Shown here piece by piece: positions 15,848 through 24,832 of a DNA stretch of 64,000 nt; positions within the stretch are counted from its first letter, which is position 1; each line of letters opens with the position of its first letter. The position numbers were made by a program, and so were the translations under genes. The DNA comes from Chryseobacterium sp. GVT01B (lineage in GTDB: Bacteria; Bacteroidota; Bacteroidia; Flavobacteriales; Weeksellaceae): NCBI RefSeq assembly GCF_019970045.1, contig NZ_JAHXYI010000001.1, positions 372,001-436,000 of the forward strand. The letters are read 5' to 3'. The notes below the pieces were generated by a model. It was not told where the DNA came from and searched no databases. It worked only from the letters and a program-made list of their open reading frames with translations.

Positions 15848-17185
15848 ATGAAAACTATGACCAGAAAACTTATTGTATTGGGGTACTTCCTATTTTCAAT
15901 CATGGGAATGGCCCAGATTTATAAACCGATAGACACTGCAGATTATATACAGAGGAAAACCTTTTTAAAGAGTTTTGAAGGAAATAATGAAGCCACTGTA
16001 AAGAAATTAAAATCTCAGTATTCCGGGAAAACCGGCTCAGAATTATCCAAAATCTATAAAGAATTCGGAACAGATTTTCAAAAGCAGGTGAAGAACAAGG
16101 ATTTTATCTTTAAATCTGAATTTGAAGCCAGCATACAGTCTATGATTCAGCGTCTTAAAAAGAACAATCCAACCATTCCTCAGGATTTGAAAATTCTGAT
16201 CGCAAAAGACAATACTCCCAATGCTTACTGTCTTGCTGACGGAACGTTTGTAATCAATATGGGGCTTTACAGCTGGCTCAATAATGAGGAGCAGATTGCA
16301 GCCGTGATTTCCCATGAACTGGGACATAAAATAGAGGAACATTCCCTGAAAACCTTTTTAAAAATTATCGAACAGGATAAATTGGATAAAGTATTGGTTG
16401 AGAATATCAAATCAACTACCACAAGCCGAAGCCAGAGTCAGAATCAGAAAGCTTTCGATATCTTTAAAAATACAGTGTATAAAAAAGGGGTGGAAAAAAG
16501 ACAAAGCGAAATGCAGGCAGATTCTTTAGGATATGTCATTTTCAAAAACAGCGATTTTAAGAAAGCAGAATTTGTAAATGCGCTTCAAAGATTGCAGGAT
16601 TTTGATACCATTTCACCTAGAGCACTGAAGATGGAAACCTATAAAAAACTTTTTAATCTTCCAAAGCAGGCGTTTAACGAAAAATGGATGAAAAAGGAAG
16701 ACTTTTCACTGTACAATTATAATTTCTACAAAGAAAAACTGAATAAAGATTCCCTCGCATCACATCCTGAAGTATCCAGAAGGATTGAGATGCTAAAAAA
16801 AACGTTTACAGAACTTAAAAGTCCAATTGCTCCGGAAAAACCTTCGGACCTGTTTGTAACATTAAAGAAAACAGCAAGAATGGAAATTTTACCCAACTAT
16901 TTCCACTCAGAAGATTATGGGCAGGGGATTTATGCGGCTATGCAGTTTTTGCAGGATGAAGAGGAAGAAAAATATTATAAAAGCTGGTTGGGAAGATGCT
17001 TTTCCAAAATATATGAAGCCAGAAAAAACTATAATCTGAACCGGTATCTGGATAGAATTGAACCTAAGAATCAAAGTGAAAGCTATCAGCAATTCCTGAA
17101 CTTTATGTGGAACCTAAGTCTTGATGAAATAAAAAATATTGCAGACTATTATCAGGCTAATGAAGCCATAGCAAGGGCAAACTGA
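15848..17185 (+). CDS. M48 family metallopeptidase (secreted)
   Basis: A 445-residue protein (442 if the ATG at 15857 is used) with an N-terminal signal peptide ending near MGMAQ. The zinc motif HELGH (ISHELGHKIEEHSL) and the third ligand region (RQSEMQADSLGYVIF, with E-x-x-x-D) are those of M48 peptidases of the Oma1/BepA/LoiP type, which act in the envelope on damaged or misassembled proteins. The C-terminal 180 residues have TPR-like helical character. It is divergent from the serine hydrolase gene and followed by an interspersed palindromic repeat and a bidirectional terminator. Confidence 0.88.
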   Translation: MKTMTRKLIVLGYFLFSIMGMAQIYKPIDTADYIQRKTFLKSFEGNNEATVKKLKSQYSGKTGSELSKIYKEFGTDFQKQVKNKDFIFKSEFEASIQSMIQRLKKNNPTIPQDLKILIAKDNTPNAYCLADGTFVINMGLYSWLNNEEQIAAVISHELGHKIEEHSLKTFLKIIEQDKLDKVLVENIKSTTTSRSQSQNQKAFDIFKNTVYKKGVEKRQSEMQADSLGYVIFKNSDFKKAEFVNALQRLQDFDTISPRALKMETYKKLFNLPKQAFNEKWMKKEDFSLYNYNFYKEKLNKDSLASHPEVSRRIEMLKKTFTELKSPIAPEKPSDLFVTLKKTARMEILPNYFHSEDYGQGIYAAMQFLQDEEEEKYYKSWLGRCFSKIYEARKNYNLNRYLDRIEPKNQSESYQQFLNFMWNLSLDEIKNIADYYQANEAIARAN

Positions 17186-17204
17186 TTTATTATCAATGAT
17201 TGAA

Positions 17205-17268
17205 ATATCAATAGACACGGGCTTAGCCCGTTGTAAAATAATAAAAATTCCACTGGCTTTAGCCAAAA
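17205..17268 (+). repeat. REP-like paired-palindrome element, copy 1
   Basis: The element contains CGGGCTTAGCCCG (17218-17230) and TGGCTTTAGCCA (17254-17265) separated by an A/T-rich spacer with AATTCCA. The same arrangement appears inverted at 34657-34724, which shows it is an interspersed family. Confidence 0.7.
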
Positions 17269-17270
17269 CG

Positions 17271-17311
17271 TAAAAGAAGAATCCTGATGACACATCAGGA
17301 TTCTTCTTTTA
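17271..17311. terminator. Bidirectional terminator between convergent genes
   Basis: A perfect 19-bp stem (17271-17289 with 17293-17311) around a 3-base loop, with A-run and T-run ends, sits between the M48 gene and the convergent hypothetical gene. Confidence 0.9.
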
Positions 17312-17313
17312 TA

Positions 17314-18843
17314 CTAATAATTTAATTTCTCCAAACGGATTTTATTAAATTTTTCTTTTTCGTTATACTCTCTAAGAAGAATATAGCCCTCTTTTCCTAC
17401 ATAAGGTGTTACCGCATAATTGTCTTTTTCAGAAATAGGAATGATCTCCTGTTTGAATTTTCCGTCAATAATGGTATTGATGAACAAATTCCACCTTTTC
17501 TGCTTGGTTACTTCATCTTTCTGATAGTCGCGGTAGAAAAATACTACGTCTTTTCCTCCGTTGAGGTATTGAGAAAACAGATAATCACTGTTTACCCATT
17601 TTGATTTTTCTTTTTCAAAGACCTGTACATTTTTCACTTTGAAATCTTTGTCTGTGTAGATGTAAACAAGGTCTGTGGTTTTGGGAGCATTATACTGTCC
17701 TGCAGGTTTATATTTTTCAGACAGGATTCCTACACTTCCGTCATTCATAAAATACATGTCTTTGGTCTGAAGCATATATCCGTTTTCTACTATTCCGTTT
17801 TTATTCACTTTTGGAAGGAAAGCTGAGATATTCGGCTCATAATTGATTGTTTTAGTATCCGCCGTAAAGTTTTTCTTGTCCACCATCATTCTTGCAAATC
17901 CTACTGATTCGGAATCATCATAGTTTCTTCCCAGCAGAACTACTTTATCATCAAAATTTTTGTCATTGTCAAGCTTTCTGTAATTGGAGTAGAAGGATTC
18001 AATATTGTCTATGGTATCATCAGATAACCCGGTTACCGGCTTATTGGAAGTTTCTTTTCCGGTTTTCATATCAAGAACAAGAAGACTGAATGTTTTCTGT
18101 TTTTCATTCACTTTCTTCATGATGCAGTACATGTAATTTTCATCTCTTTCCAGAACAGATAGGGTAGAATAAATTTTCTTGCTTCCGTCAGTATTGTATT
18201 TATATCTCCAAACCTCTTTCTTGTTTTCATCAAATTTCATGAGGCTGTTGTTATTTTCATACTTTCCGTAATCTTTATACTCTACGGCAAAATAACCGCC
18301 TTCTTTTAGTTCACCTACGGCAGAAACGTAGTTGTACCCTTTGTCTTTTTTTTCATCACGATTTTCCTTACGCTGTTCTTTCCAGCTCTTAGGTTCGTTG
18401 ATTTCTTTGAAAGTACCGTTTTCCAGATAGTCATAATATATTTTTCTGGTAATAGAGTTTGTCTTCGGATCAATCACCATAGAAACAGGAGTAAATACTT
18501 CTCTGCTTTTTACCAGAGAATAATCCATCATTGAAGGTTTTAAGATAATCTGCCCTTTAAAATCAACATATCCTAAATAAGATGCGGCAGTGATGTCTCC
18601 TTCAAACTCTTTATTGGCAACAGGGTTGAGGTTTTTGTCTAATATTACATACTCAAACTTTTTGGTCTTGTCACCGGATTTTCCGTAAGAATATAGAGAA
18701 ACATAGCCGTAAAGATTGTCTTTATCATCGAATAGAGCATTCATTCCCACGTGATCCCCGGCGGCAAGTGTTGTCAGATCCTGGGTTTGGGAAAATGCAA
18801 ATGTCTGGATCAGTCCAAACACTATCAGTGTTATTTTTTTCAT
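17314..18843 (-). CDS. Secreted hypothetical protein, probable beta-propeller-like
   Basis: A 509-residue protein with a clear signal peptide (MKKITLIVFGLIQTFAFSQ). The rest is soluble, rich in Lys, Asp and aromatic residues, with repeated strand-turn units of the type YILDKNLNPVANKEF, SLLVLDMKTGKE and LVYIYTDKDFKVKNVQVFEK, suggesting a propeller of about six or seven blades. No catalytic motif, lipobox or T9SS tail is visible. I do not recognise a named family with confidence. It is a single-gene unit between two terminators. Confidence 0.65.
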   Translation of the reverse strand: MKKITLIVFGLIQTFAFSQTQDLTTLAAGDHVGMNALFDDKDNLYGYVSLYSYGKSGDKTKKFEYVILDKNLNPVANKEFEGDITAASYLGYVDFKGQIILKPSMMDYSLVKSREVFTPVSMVIDPKTNSITRKIYYDYLENGTFKEINEPKSWKEQRKENRDEKKDKGYNYVSAVGELKEGGYFAVEYKDYGKYENNNSLMKFDENKKEVWRYKYNTDGSKKIYSTLSVLERDENYMYCIMKKVNEKQKTFSLLVLDMKTGKETSNKPVTGLSDDTIDNIESFYSNYRKLDNDKNFDDKVVLLGRNYDDSESVGFARMMVDKKNFTADTKTINYEPNISAFLPKVNKNGIVENGYMLQTKDMYFMNDGSVGILSEKYKPAGQYNAPKTTDLVYIYTDKDFKVKNVQVFEKEKSKWVNSDYLFSQYLNGGKDVVFFYRDYQKDEVTKQKRWNLFINTIIDGKFKQEIIPISEKDNYAVTPYVGKEGYILLREYNEKEKFNKIRLEKLNY

Positions 18844-18898
18844 GGTTAAAATTTGAGGGATAAAAGTAATAAATTAACCCATATGTTGATAAAAATAA

Positions 18899-18925
18899 AA
18901 AAGCCCTGAAACCAGGGCTTTTAAA
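18899..18925 (-). terminator. Terminator of glyS
   Basis: AAAAGCCCTG and CAGGGCTTTT pair perfectly around a 4-base loop, directly after the glyS stop. On the minus strand it runs into a long T-rich tract. Confidence 0.88.
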
Positions 18926-20467
18926 TTATAATTGAGAAAGTAAATTTCTGAAGTTCGTTTTTTCATCGATGATTCGTCTCAACTCTGAAACAGGAACTCT
19001 TTCCTGCTGCATCGTATCTCTGTCTCTGATGGTTACTGTATGATCTGTCAAAGAGTCGTGGTCAATAGTAATACAGTATGGAGTACCGATAGCATCCTGT
19101 CTTCTGTAACGTTTTCCAATCGCATCCTTCTCCTCGTAAAATAAGTTGAAGTCATACTTCAGATCATTGAAGATTTTTTCTGCATATTCTGCTAAACCAT
19201 CTTTCTTCATCAATGGAAGAATAGCCGCTTTAATTGGCGCTAATGCCGGAGGTAAAGATAAAACCGTTCTTTCTGAACCGTCTTCCAATACTTCATCTTT
19301 TAAGCAGTGAGAGAAAATGGATAGGAATAATCTGTCTAAACCTACTGAAGTTTCCACTACATAAGGAACATAGTTTTCGTTTCTTTCAGGATCAAAGAAC
19401 TGAAGTTTTCTTCCTGAGAATTCTTCATGCGCCTTTAAGTCGAAATCTGTTCTTGAGTGAATACCTTCCAGCTCTTTAAATCCGAATGGGAAGTTAAACT
19501 CAATATCAGCCGCAGCATTCGCGTAGTGAGCCAATTTCTCATGATCGTGGAATCTGTAGTTGTCATTTCCAAGACCTAAAGCTCTGTGCCAGTTCAGACG
19601 TTTTTGTTTCCACTGCTCATAGAACTCAAGCTCTGTTCCCGGAGCAACGAAGAACTGCATTTCCATCTGTTCAAATTCACGCATTCTGAAGATAAACTGT
19701 CTTGCCACAATTTCATTTCTGAATGCCTTACCAATCTGTGCAATACCGAAAGGAAGCTTATGACGTGAAGTTTTCTGTACATTCAGGAAATTAACGAAGA
19801 TCCCCTGAGCCGTTTCAGGTCTAAGGTAAAGATCCATCGCACTGTCAGCAGAAGCCCCAAGCTTTGTTCCGAACATCAGGTTAAACTGTCTTACCTCTGT
19901 CCAGTTTTTAGAACCAGTATCAGGATCTGCAATCTCAAGCTCTTCAATCAAAGCTTTTACATCAGCAAGATCTTCATTTTCCAGAGATTTTGCCAGTCTT
20001 GAAAGAATAGCCTCTCTTTTTGCTCTGTATTCCAGAATTTTTGGATTCGTGGCAACAAACTGATCTTTATCAAAAGCATCCCCGAATCTTTTCGCAGCTT
20101 TTTCAATTTCTTTGTTCTCTTTATCTTCAATTTTAGCGCAGTAGTCTTCCACCAAAACGTCAGCTCTGAAACGTTTCTTAGAATCTTTATTATCAATCAA
20201 TGGATCGTTGAAAGCGTCTACGTGGCCTGATGCCTTCCATGTTGTCGGGTGCATCAAAATCGCCGAATCAATACCCACAATATTTTCGTTAAGCTGTACC
20301 ATAGCTTTCCACCAGTATTGTTTGATATTATTTTTAAGTTCGGCTCCGTTTTGTCCATAATCATAAACAGCGGATAAACCATCATAGATCTCACTTGATG
20401 GGAAAATAAAACCATATTCTTTAGCGTGAGAAATCACTTTCTTGAAAACATCTTCTTGCTTTGCCAT
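18926..20467 (-). CDS. glyS: Glycine--tRNA ligase (alpha2 type)
   Basis: From the ATG at 20467 the protein is 513 residues and begins MAKQEDVFKKVISHAKEYGF. It is the single-chain class II enzyme of eukaryotes, archaea and some bacteria, not the alpha/beta form of Proteobacteria. Class II motif 2 is in GKAFRNEIVARQFIFRMREF with its invariant Arg, and motif 3 in ETSVGLDRLFLSIF. The anticodon-binding domain occupies the C-terminus (YRRQDAIGTPYCITID). A perfect -7 box 22 bases upstream excludes the longer frame beginning at 20500. It is essential for translation. Confidence 0.95.
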   Translation of the reverse strand: MAKQEDVFKKVISHAKEYGFIFPSSEIYDGLSAVYDYGQNGAELKNNIKQYWWKAMVQLNENIVGIDSAILMHPTTWKASGHVDAFNDPLIDNKDSKKRFRADVLVEDYCAKIEDKENKEIEKAAKRFGDAFDKDQFVATNPKILEYRAKREAILSRLAKSLENEDLADVKALIEELEIADPDTGSKNWTEVRQFNLMFGTKLGASADSAMDLYLRPETAQGIFVNFLNVQKTSRHKLPFGIAQIGKAFRNEIVARQFIFRMREFEQMEMQFFVAPGTELEFYEQWKQKRLNWHRALGLGNDNYRFHDHEKLAHYANAAADIEFNFPFGFKELEGIHSRTDFDLKAHEEFSGRKLQFFDPERNENYVPYVVETSVGLDRLFLSIFSHCLKDEVLEDGSERTVLSLPPALAPIKAAILPLMKKDGLAEYAEKIFNDLKYDFNLFYEEKDAIGKRYRRQDAIGTPYCITIDHDSLTDHTVTIRDRDTMQQERVPVSELRRIIDEKTNFRNLLSQL

Positions 20468-20488
20468 AATTTTTTTACGTCTGAGATG

Positions 20489-20496
20489 CAAAAATA
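20489..20496 (-). promoter_or_regulatory. -7 box of glyS
   Basis: TATTTTTG on the minus strand matches TAnnTTTG. The expected transcription start near 20482 leaves a leader of about 15 bases before the MAKQ start. Confidence 0.55.
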
Positions 20497-20659
20497 GCAA
20501 TTTGGATCCAAAATCATGAGATTCAATAAAAAAAGCAGTTAATAAACAGACAAATATTTACAATTTAATTTTTCAGAAGCCGGGAACCTGCTTTCCACTA
20601 TATCTTTTGCTTTGCAAAAGGATGCCGTTACAATCAGGGCTAGATCAATCGAAAATTTC

Positions 20660-20667
20660 TACTTTTG
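20660..20667 (+). promoter_or_regulatory. -7 box immediately before truC-like start
   Basis: TACTTTTG is a perfect TAnnTTTG match ending 4 bases before the ATG at 20672, which implies a leaderless or nearly leaderless transcript. Confidence 0.45.
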
Positions 20668-20671
20668 CACC

Positions 20672-21367
20672 ATGTTAGAAATTCTTTATCGAGATGAGCA
20701 CCTTATTGCAATCAATAAACCCAGTGGATTATTGGTTCATAAATCCTTCTATGCAGGAGAAGCCGATACCTATGCTATCCAGGAGTTGAAGAAACAGATT
20801 GGACAAAAAGTTTATCCTGTGCATCGGTTAGACCGGAAAACTTCGGGTGTTCTTCTGTTTTCTTTAGATAAAGATACCCTTAGGAAAATGAGCGAACAGT
20901 TTGCATCACGCGAAGTGGAGAAAAAATATTTGGCCATTCTTCGGGGTTGGGCTAAAGAAGAAGAAACCATCGATTACGATCTGGTTAATGAAAATGAAGT
21001 CAAGCAAAATGCTGTTACGTATTATCGTCGTTTGCAGACTTCGGAAATAGATTTACCCTTCTTAAAACATCAGACTTCAAGATATTGTTTGGTCGAAGCT
21101 ATTCCTGAAACGGGAAGGTTTCATCAGCTGAGAAAACATTTTAAACATATTCTGCATCCTATTTTAGGCTGTCGTAAGCACGGCTGCAATAAGCAAAATA
21201 AATTGTGGCTTCAGACATTTGACATCAATAAAATGACGCTCCATGCCCATCAATTAATTTTTAATCATCCTGTTTCTAACGAAAGAATTACGGTAAATGC
21301 CACTATAGATGAAGAGTTCAAAAGAATAGGGGATATCCTGAAATTTGATCTGAGTGCATATTCTTAA
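20672..21367 (+). CDS. truC: RluA-family pseudouridine synthase, TruC-like
   Basis: A 231-residue enzyme from the ATG at 20672 (MLEILYRDEHLIAINKPSGL). The catalytic Asp lies in HRLDRKTSG, the RluA-family signature, and the product has no S4 domain, as in TruC, which modifies U65 of tRNA. The late GRFHQLRKHFKHILHPILG segment matches TruC-type proteins. The following segment, GCRKHGCNKQNK, departs from the common GDTRYGDGRHN-type sequence, so RNA specificity could differ. A longer frame from 20612 overlaps the -7 box and is unlikely. Confidence 0.82.
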   Translation: MLEILYRDEHLIAINKPSGLLVHKSFYAGEADTYAIQELKKQIGQKVYPVHRLDRKTSGVLLFSLDKDTLRKMSEQFASREVEKKYLAILRGWAKEEETIDYDLVNENEVKQNAVTYYRRLQTSEIDLPFLKHQTSRYCLVEAIPETGRFHQLRKHFKHILHPILGCRKHGCNKQNKLWLQTFDINKMTLHAHQLIFNHPVSNERITVNATIDEEFKRIGDILKFDLSAYS

Positions 21368-21397
21368 TTTTTAAACCAAAAATTTGCTAATATACAT

Positions 21398-21430
21398 CAC
21401 CTTGTCAAGGTTCCAAACCTTGACAAGGTG
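21398..21430. repeat. Perfect 33-base palindrome downstream of truC-like gene
   Basis: CACCTTGTCAAGGTT and AACCTTGACAAGGTG form a perfect 15-bp inverted repeat with a 3-base loop. No T-run follows, so it is not a canonical terminator. The high G+C against its surroundings suggests an interspersed palindromic repeat. Confidence 0.6.
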
Positions 21431-21504
21431 GATAGTATAGATGCTATATATCAAACATTTCGATAAAATATCATAGGTTAATCGAGCATTAATTTTAAAA
21501 TGAG

Positions 21505-21512
21505 TAATTTTG
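21505..21512 (+). promoter_or_regulatory. -7 box of pyrD
   Basis: TAATTTTG matches TAnnTTTG and ends 15 bases before the pyrD ATG. Confidence 0.5.
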
Positions 21513-21527
21513 TAAAACTTTTTTTCA

Positions 21528-22565
21528 ATGTACAAATCGCTCATTCGTCCGATTCTTTTCAAATTTGATCCTGAAGATGTTCATCACTTTACATTTTCAA
21601 TGCTTAAGAATTTTGGATTCCTCACAAAATTATTTTTACCAAAACCTATTGAAGACAGACGTCTGGAAAGAGAAGTTTTCGGATTGAAATTTAAAAATCC
21701 TGTAGGATTAGCTGCCGGTTTCGATAAAAATGCAGTTTTGTTCAACGAATTGGGAGACTTAGGTTTCGGATTTGTAGAAATCGGGACGGTAACCCCAAGA
21801 GCTCAGGCCGGAAATCCAAGAAAAAGATTATTCCGTTTGATAGAAGATGGCGGAATTATCAACAGAATGGGATTCAATAATGAAGGTCTTGAAGCGGCTA
21901 TTGAAAAACTGAAATCCAACAAAGGAAAAATAATCATCGGTGGAAACATCGGAAAAAATACAGATACAAGCCCGGAAAACTATACCCAGGATTATCTGGA
22001 CTGTTTTGAAGGTCTTCACCCTCATGTAGATTACTTTGTACTGAACGTAAGCTGCCCCAACGTAGGAAGCCACGCCAAACTTGAAGATGTAGAATATCTG
22101 AGAGAGCTGATTACAGAAGTGAAAAAGATCAATCAGTCAAAATCTGTACAGAAGCCTATACTACTAAAAATTGCACCGGATCTTAATAACAATCAGTTAG
22201 ACGAAATCATTGAGCTGATCGCAGAAACAAAGATTGATGGTATTGTAGTTTCCAATACTTCTGTCAACAGAGAAGGTCTGAAAACCTCTCCGGAAGTTTT
22301 AGAACAGATAGGAAATGGAGGTTTGAGCGGAAAGCCTATCCGTGAAAGAAGTACAAAAATGATCAAATATCTTTCCGATAAAAGCAACAGAGCATTCCCA
22401 ATCATTGGAGTAGGAGGAATACATTCTGCAAAAGATGCCATGGAAAAATTGGATGCGGGAGCCAGCCTGATTCAGCTGTATACAGGCTTTATTTATGAAG
22501 GACCGGAACTGATCAATGATATAAATAAGGAACTTCTGAAAAGAGCAAGCAGATTACCGAGATAA
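21528..22565 (+). CDS. pyrD: Quinone-dependent dihydroorotate dehydrogenase
   Basis: A 345-residue class 2 enzyme oxidising dihydroorotate to orotate in pyrimidine synthesis with quinone as acceptor. The N-terminal extension ([26 protein letters not shown]) is the amphipathic membrane-binding helix of class 2. Flavin and substrate motifs are clear: [31 protein letters not shown], the catalytic-Ser segment NVSCPNV and [11 protein letters not shown]. It is a single-gene unit with its own promoter and terminator. Confidence 0.96.
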   Translation: MYKSLIRPILFKFDPEDVHHFTFSMLKNFGFLTKLFLPKPIEDRRLEREVFGLKFKNPVGLAAGFDKNAVLFNELGDLGFGFVEIGTVTPRAQAGNPRKRLFRLIEDGGIINRMGFNNEGLEAAIEKLKSNKGKIIIGGNIGKNTDTSPENYTQDYLDCFEGLHPHVDYFVLNVSCPNVGSHAKLEDVEYLRELITEVKKINQSKSVQKPILLKIAPDLNNNQLDEIIELIAETKIDGIVVSNTSVNREGLKTSPEVLEQIGNGGLSGKPIRERSTKMIKYLSDKSNRAFPIIGVGGIHSAKDAMEKLDAGASLIQLYTGFIYEGPELINDINKELLKRASRLPR

Positions 22566-22568
22566 AAT

Positions 22569-22597
22569 AAAAGAGAGTTTACACAACTCTCTTTTTT
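22569..22597. terminator. Terminator after pyrD
   Basis: AAAAGAGAGTT and AACTCTCTTTT pair around a 5-base loop, ending in TTTTTT. The A-rich 5' side also allows termination of the convergent gene at 22596. Confidence 0.85.
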
Positions 22598-23486
22598 ATT
22601 TTGACTTTATAATGGAAGCTTTTTTAATATCTACAGTAAATGTATAGGCGGGAGAAGAGAAAGATTTACCTACTTTATATTGTATCGTTTCTTTATCCTT
22701 TGATTTTGTTTTCGTCGTATCATAAATATTTTCCCAGCAGCTTTCAGTCAGGAATTCTTCGTAGTTTTTATAATTCCAGTCTTTTGTAAAATAAAGAACT
22801 CTGTAGCCTTTTTCACCATCACTTGCCCCACACTGTCCGCAGAAATTAAAATTTGAAGTCTGTTCAAAATACAGAAGAACCCTGTTCCCGTTTTCTCCTG
22901 AAGAGTAAGAAATCAGTTCATTTCCTCCGGCTTTATTAATGAAGTCGAATGTATTGATCTTTTTATTATTGGGCAGGAACAGATAATTGTTGAGACGATA
23001 GATCATTGCGTTCCCTGTAAATAATTGTACAGGCAGATTTTTTTTACCCAGATAAAAATGTCCAGATATCGGGTTGTTTTTCATGCTGATTTTTTCCAAT
23101 ATAAGAGATTCCAGAGGAGCTAGCTTTTGTGCTATTTCATTCGTTTTTTCTACTTTTTGCAGGGATGTGATCTGATCTTTTAAAATTCTGGAATTCTGTT
23201 TCTGTTTAGTCCCGAAATTATATAATGACAGGTCACCATAATAATCATATATTCCGGTGAGTGGAATTTTCTTTTTGTATTTATCATAATAATACCATCC
23301 GTCAACGTAATGCTGATACTGATCACAATCTACAATGCCTGTATAATTAAGTTGCATGGTAATAGGTATTCCTCCAATCTCTCCAGTGAAAATCTGTGAA
23401 GAATCAGTTACTTTCTTTAATTCAACTTTTTGACTGAGAAAAAATGTAAGACTTAAAGAAAATAATAAAGTAAATATTTTTTTCAT
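22596..23486 (-). CDS. Secreted hypothetical protein
   Basis: A 296-residue protein with signal peptide (MKKIFTLLFSLSLTFFLSQ). The body is Lys- and Tyr-rich, with GGIPITMQLNY, SGHFYLGKKNLPVQLF and a Cys pair in FCGQCGASDGEKGYRVLYF. No family is recognised. It begins 18 bases after the DUF445 gene on the same strand and is probably cotranscribed with it. Similar single-domain secreted proteins are frequent in Flavobacteriia. Confidence 0.6.
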   Translation of the reverse strand: MKKIFTLLFSLSLTFFLSQKVELKKVTDSSQIFTGEIGGIPITMQLNYTGIVDCDQYQHYVDGWYYYDKYKKKIPLTGIYDYYGDLSLYNFGTKQKQNSRILKDQITSLQKVEKTNEIAQKLAPLESLILEKISMKNNPISGHFYLGKKNLPVQLFTGNAMIYRLNNYLFLPNNKKINTFDFINKAGGNELISYSSGENGNRVLLYFEQTSNFNFCGQCGASDGEKGYRVLYFTKDWNYKNYEEFLTESCWENIYDTTKTKSKDKETIQYKVGKSFSSPAYTFTVDIKKASIIKSK

Positions 23487-23504
23487 GATTGGCTGTCTTA
23501 GTTT

Positions 23505-24749
23505 TTAGAGGAAGAAATGGGCGATGGTGTAGATAATAAGCCCTACCAGACCGCCGACCAGCGTTCCGTTGACCCGGATAAACTGCAGATCTTTTCCCAC
23601 TTCCAGTTCCAGTTTTTCACTAAGCTCTTTTCCCTGCCAGTTTCCAACGGTTGTACTGATGAGGTTCCCGAATTGGTGGGTGTTTTTCAGAATATATTTA
23701 TAGGCCGTTACCCGAACCCAATGATCTATTTTGTTCTGAAGGTTTTCATCCGTCTTTAAGTTCTGTGCAAATTCATTCAGGTTTTTAGAAAGATAGTTTT
23801 TCAAAGCGGAATGTTCCTCCTGAAGCTCTTTCATCAGCGTTTTTTTGATAGAAACCCAGATGTCGTTGGAATATTCATCCAGTTTGTCATTTTTCAGAAG
23901 TCCGTTTTTGATGGTTTTAAATTCTTCATCCCATTTCGGATCTTCTTTCAGGTCAACGGAGAATTCATGAATTTTTTGCGTAATCAATCCTCTTACTTCA
24001 TGCTGAGGATCTCCTTCTATTTCTTTGAAAAAATCAGAAAGTCCGTCGGCAATTTTATCTGCAATTTTATTATCTACAAAAGATGGAATGAACGAATAGC
24101 TGCCTTTCTTTACTCGTTCCTGGATCATTTCATCATTTTCAATAATATATTCCTTGATCTGTTTTGAAAGGTTGGTGATGATTCTCTGATGATCATTTTT
24201 TTCCAGAATATAACCAATTCCGTTTCCAACTACTTTATTAAGTTTGATATCATCCGTCATTTCAGATACTTTTTTGCTGATAAACTGGCTTACTGTTGAA
24301 TCATCCAGTTTATTAAGAATATCAAGTACAATATCTGAAAGGTTTTTAATCAAAATCTCCTGACTTTTTTCCTTTACCAGCCATTCACCTACAAAATTGG
24401 AAACTTTAAGTTTTTGGATATAAGGACGTATATTCTGGGGAGAAAGAAAGTTACCTACTACAAAACTTCCAAGGTTGTCCCCCAATCTCTGTTTACTGTT
24501 CTCAATCAGGTTGGTATGGGGAATCGGAAGCCCGAGAGGATGACGGAATAATGCGGTTACAGCAAACCAGTCAGCCAAAGCCCCAACCATAGCAGCTTCG
24601 GCAAAAGCACGAACGTAGCCGATCCAATGAGAGCTATCAGACTTCTGTAAAATAGTGGTAACAATGAAAATAACAGCCATCAGAACGAATAATCCTGTGG
24701 CAAATGCTTTATATTTTCTCAGTTGTTTTCTTTTTGCTTCGTCATTCAT
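23505..24749 (-). CDS. DUF445 family membrane protein
   Basis: A 414-residue protein with a membrane segment near residues 15-35 (GLFVLMAVIFIVTTIL), the DUF445 signature GALADWFAVTALFRHPLGLPIPHTNLI in outline around residues 56-82, a long helical middle region and a C-terminal membrane segment (VGGLVGLIIYTIAHFFL). The family is widespread but its role is unclear; envelope association is likely. It is divergent from msrB and upstream of a secreted protein gene. Confidence 0.85.
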   Translation of the reverse strand: MNDEAKRKQLRKYKAFATGLFVLMAVIFIVTTILQKSDSSHWIGYVRAFAEAAMVGALADWFAVTALFRHPLGLPIPHTNLIENSKQRLGDNLGSFVVGNFLSPQNIRPYIQKLKVSNFVGEWLVKEKSQEILIKNLSDIVLDILNKLDDSTVSQFISKKVSEMTDDIKLNKVVGNGIGYILEKNDHQRIITNLSKQIKEYIIENDEMIQERVKKGSYSFIPSFVDNKIADKIADGLSDFFKEIEGDPQHEVRGLITQKIHEFSVDLKEDPKWDEEFKTIKNGLLKNDKLDEYSNDIWVSIKKTLMKELQEEHSALKNYLSKNLNEFAQNLKTDENLQNKIDHWVRVTAYKYILKNTHQFGNLISTTVGNWQGKELSEKLELEVGKDLQFIRVNGTLVGGLVGLIIYTIAHFFL

Positions 24750-24832
24750 ATTCTCAAATTTACTAAATTTGGTTATGAAACCGTTTAATCTTAATAAAAG
24801 CTTTTAAACCTCAAAACTTTTGTGGTTAAAGA

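Noticed and set aside
24790..24805. AAGCTT-centred palindrome near msrB, similar to AAGCTT sites at 5850, 5890 and 7930
   Set aside because: These are short A/T-rich matches around a common 6-mer with no constant spacing to genes, so they are probably chance.
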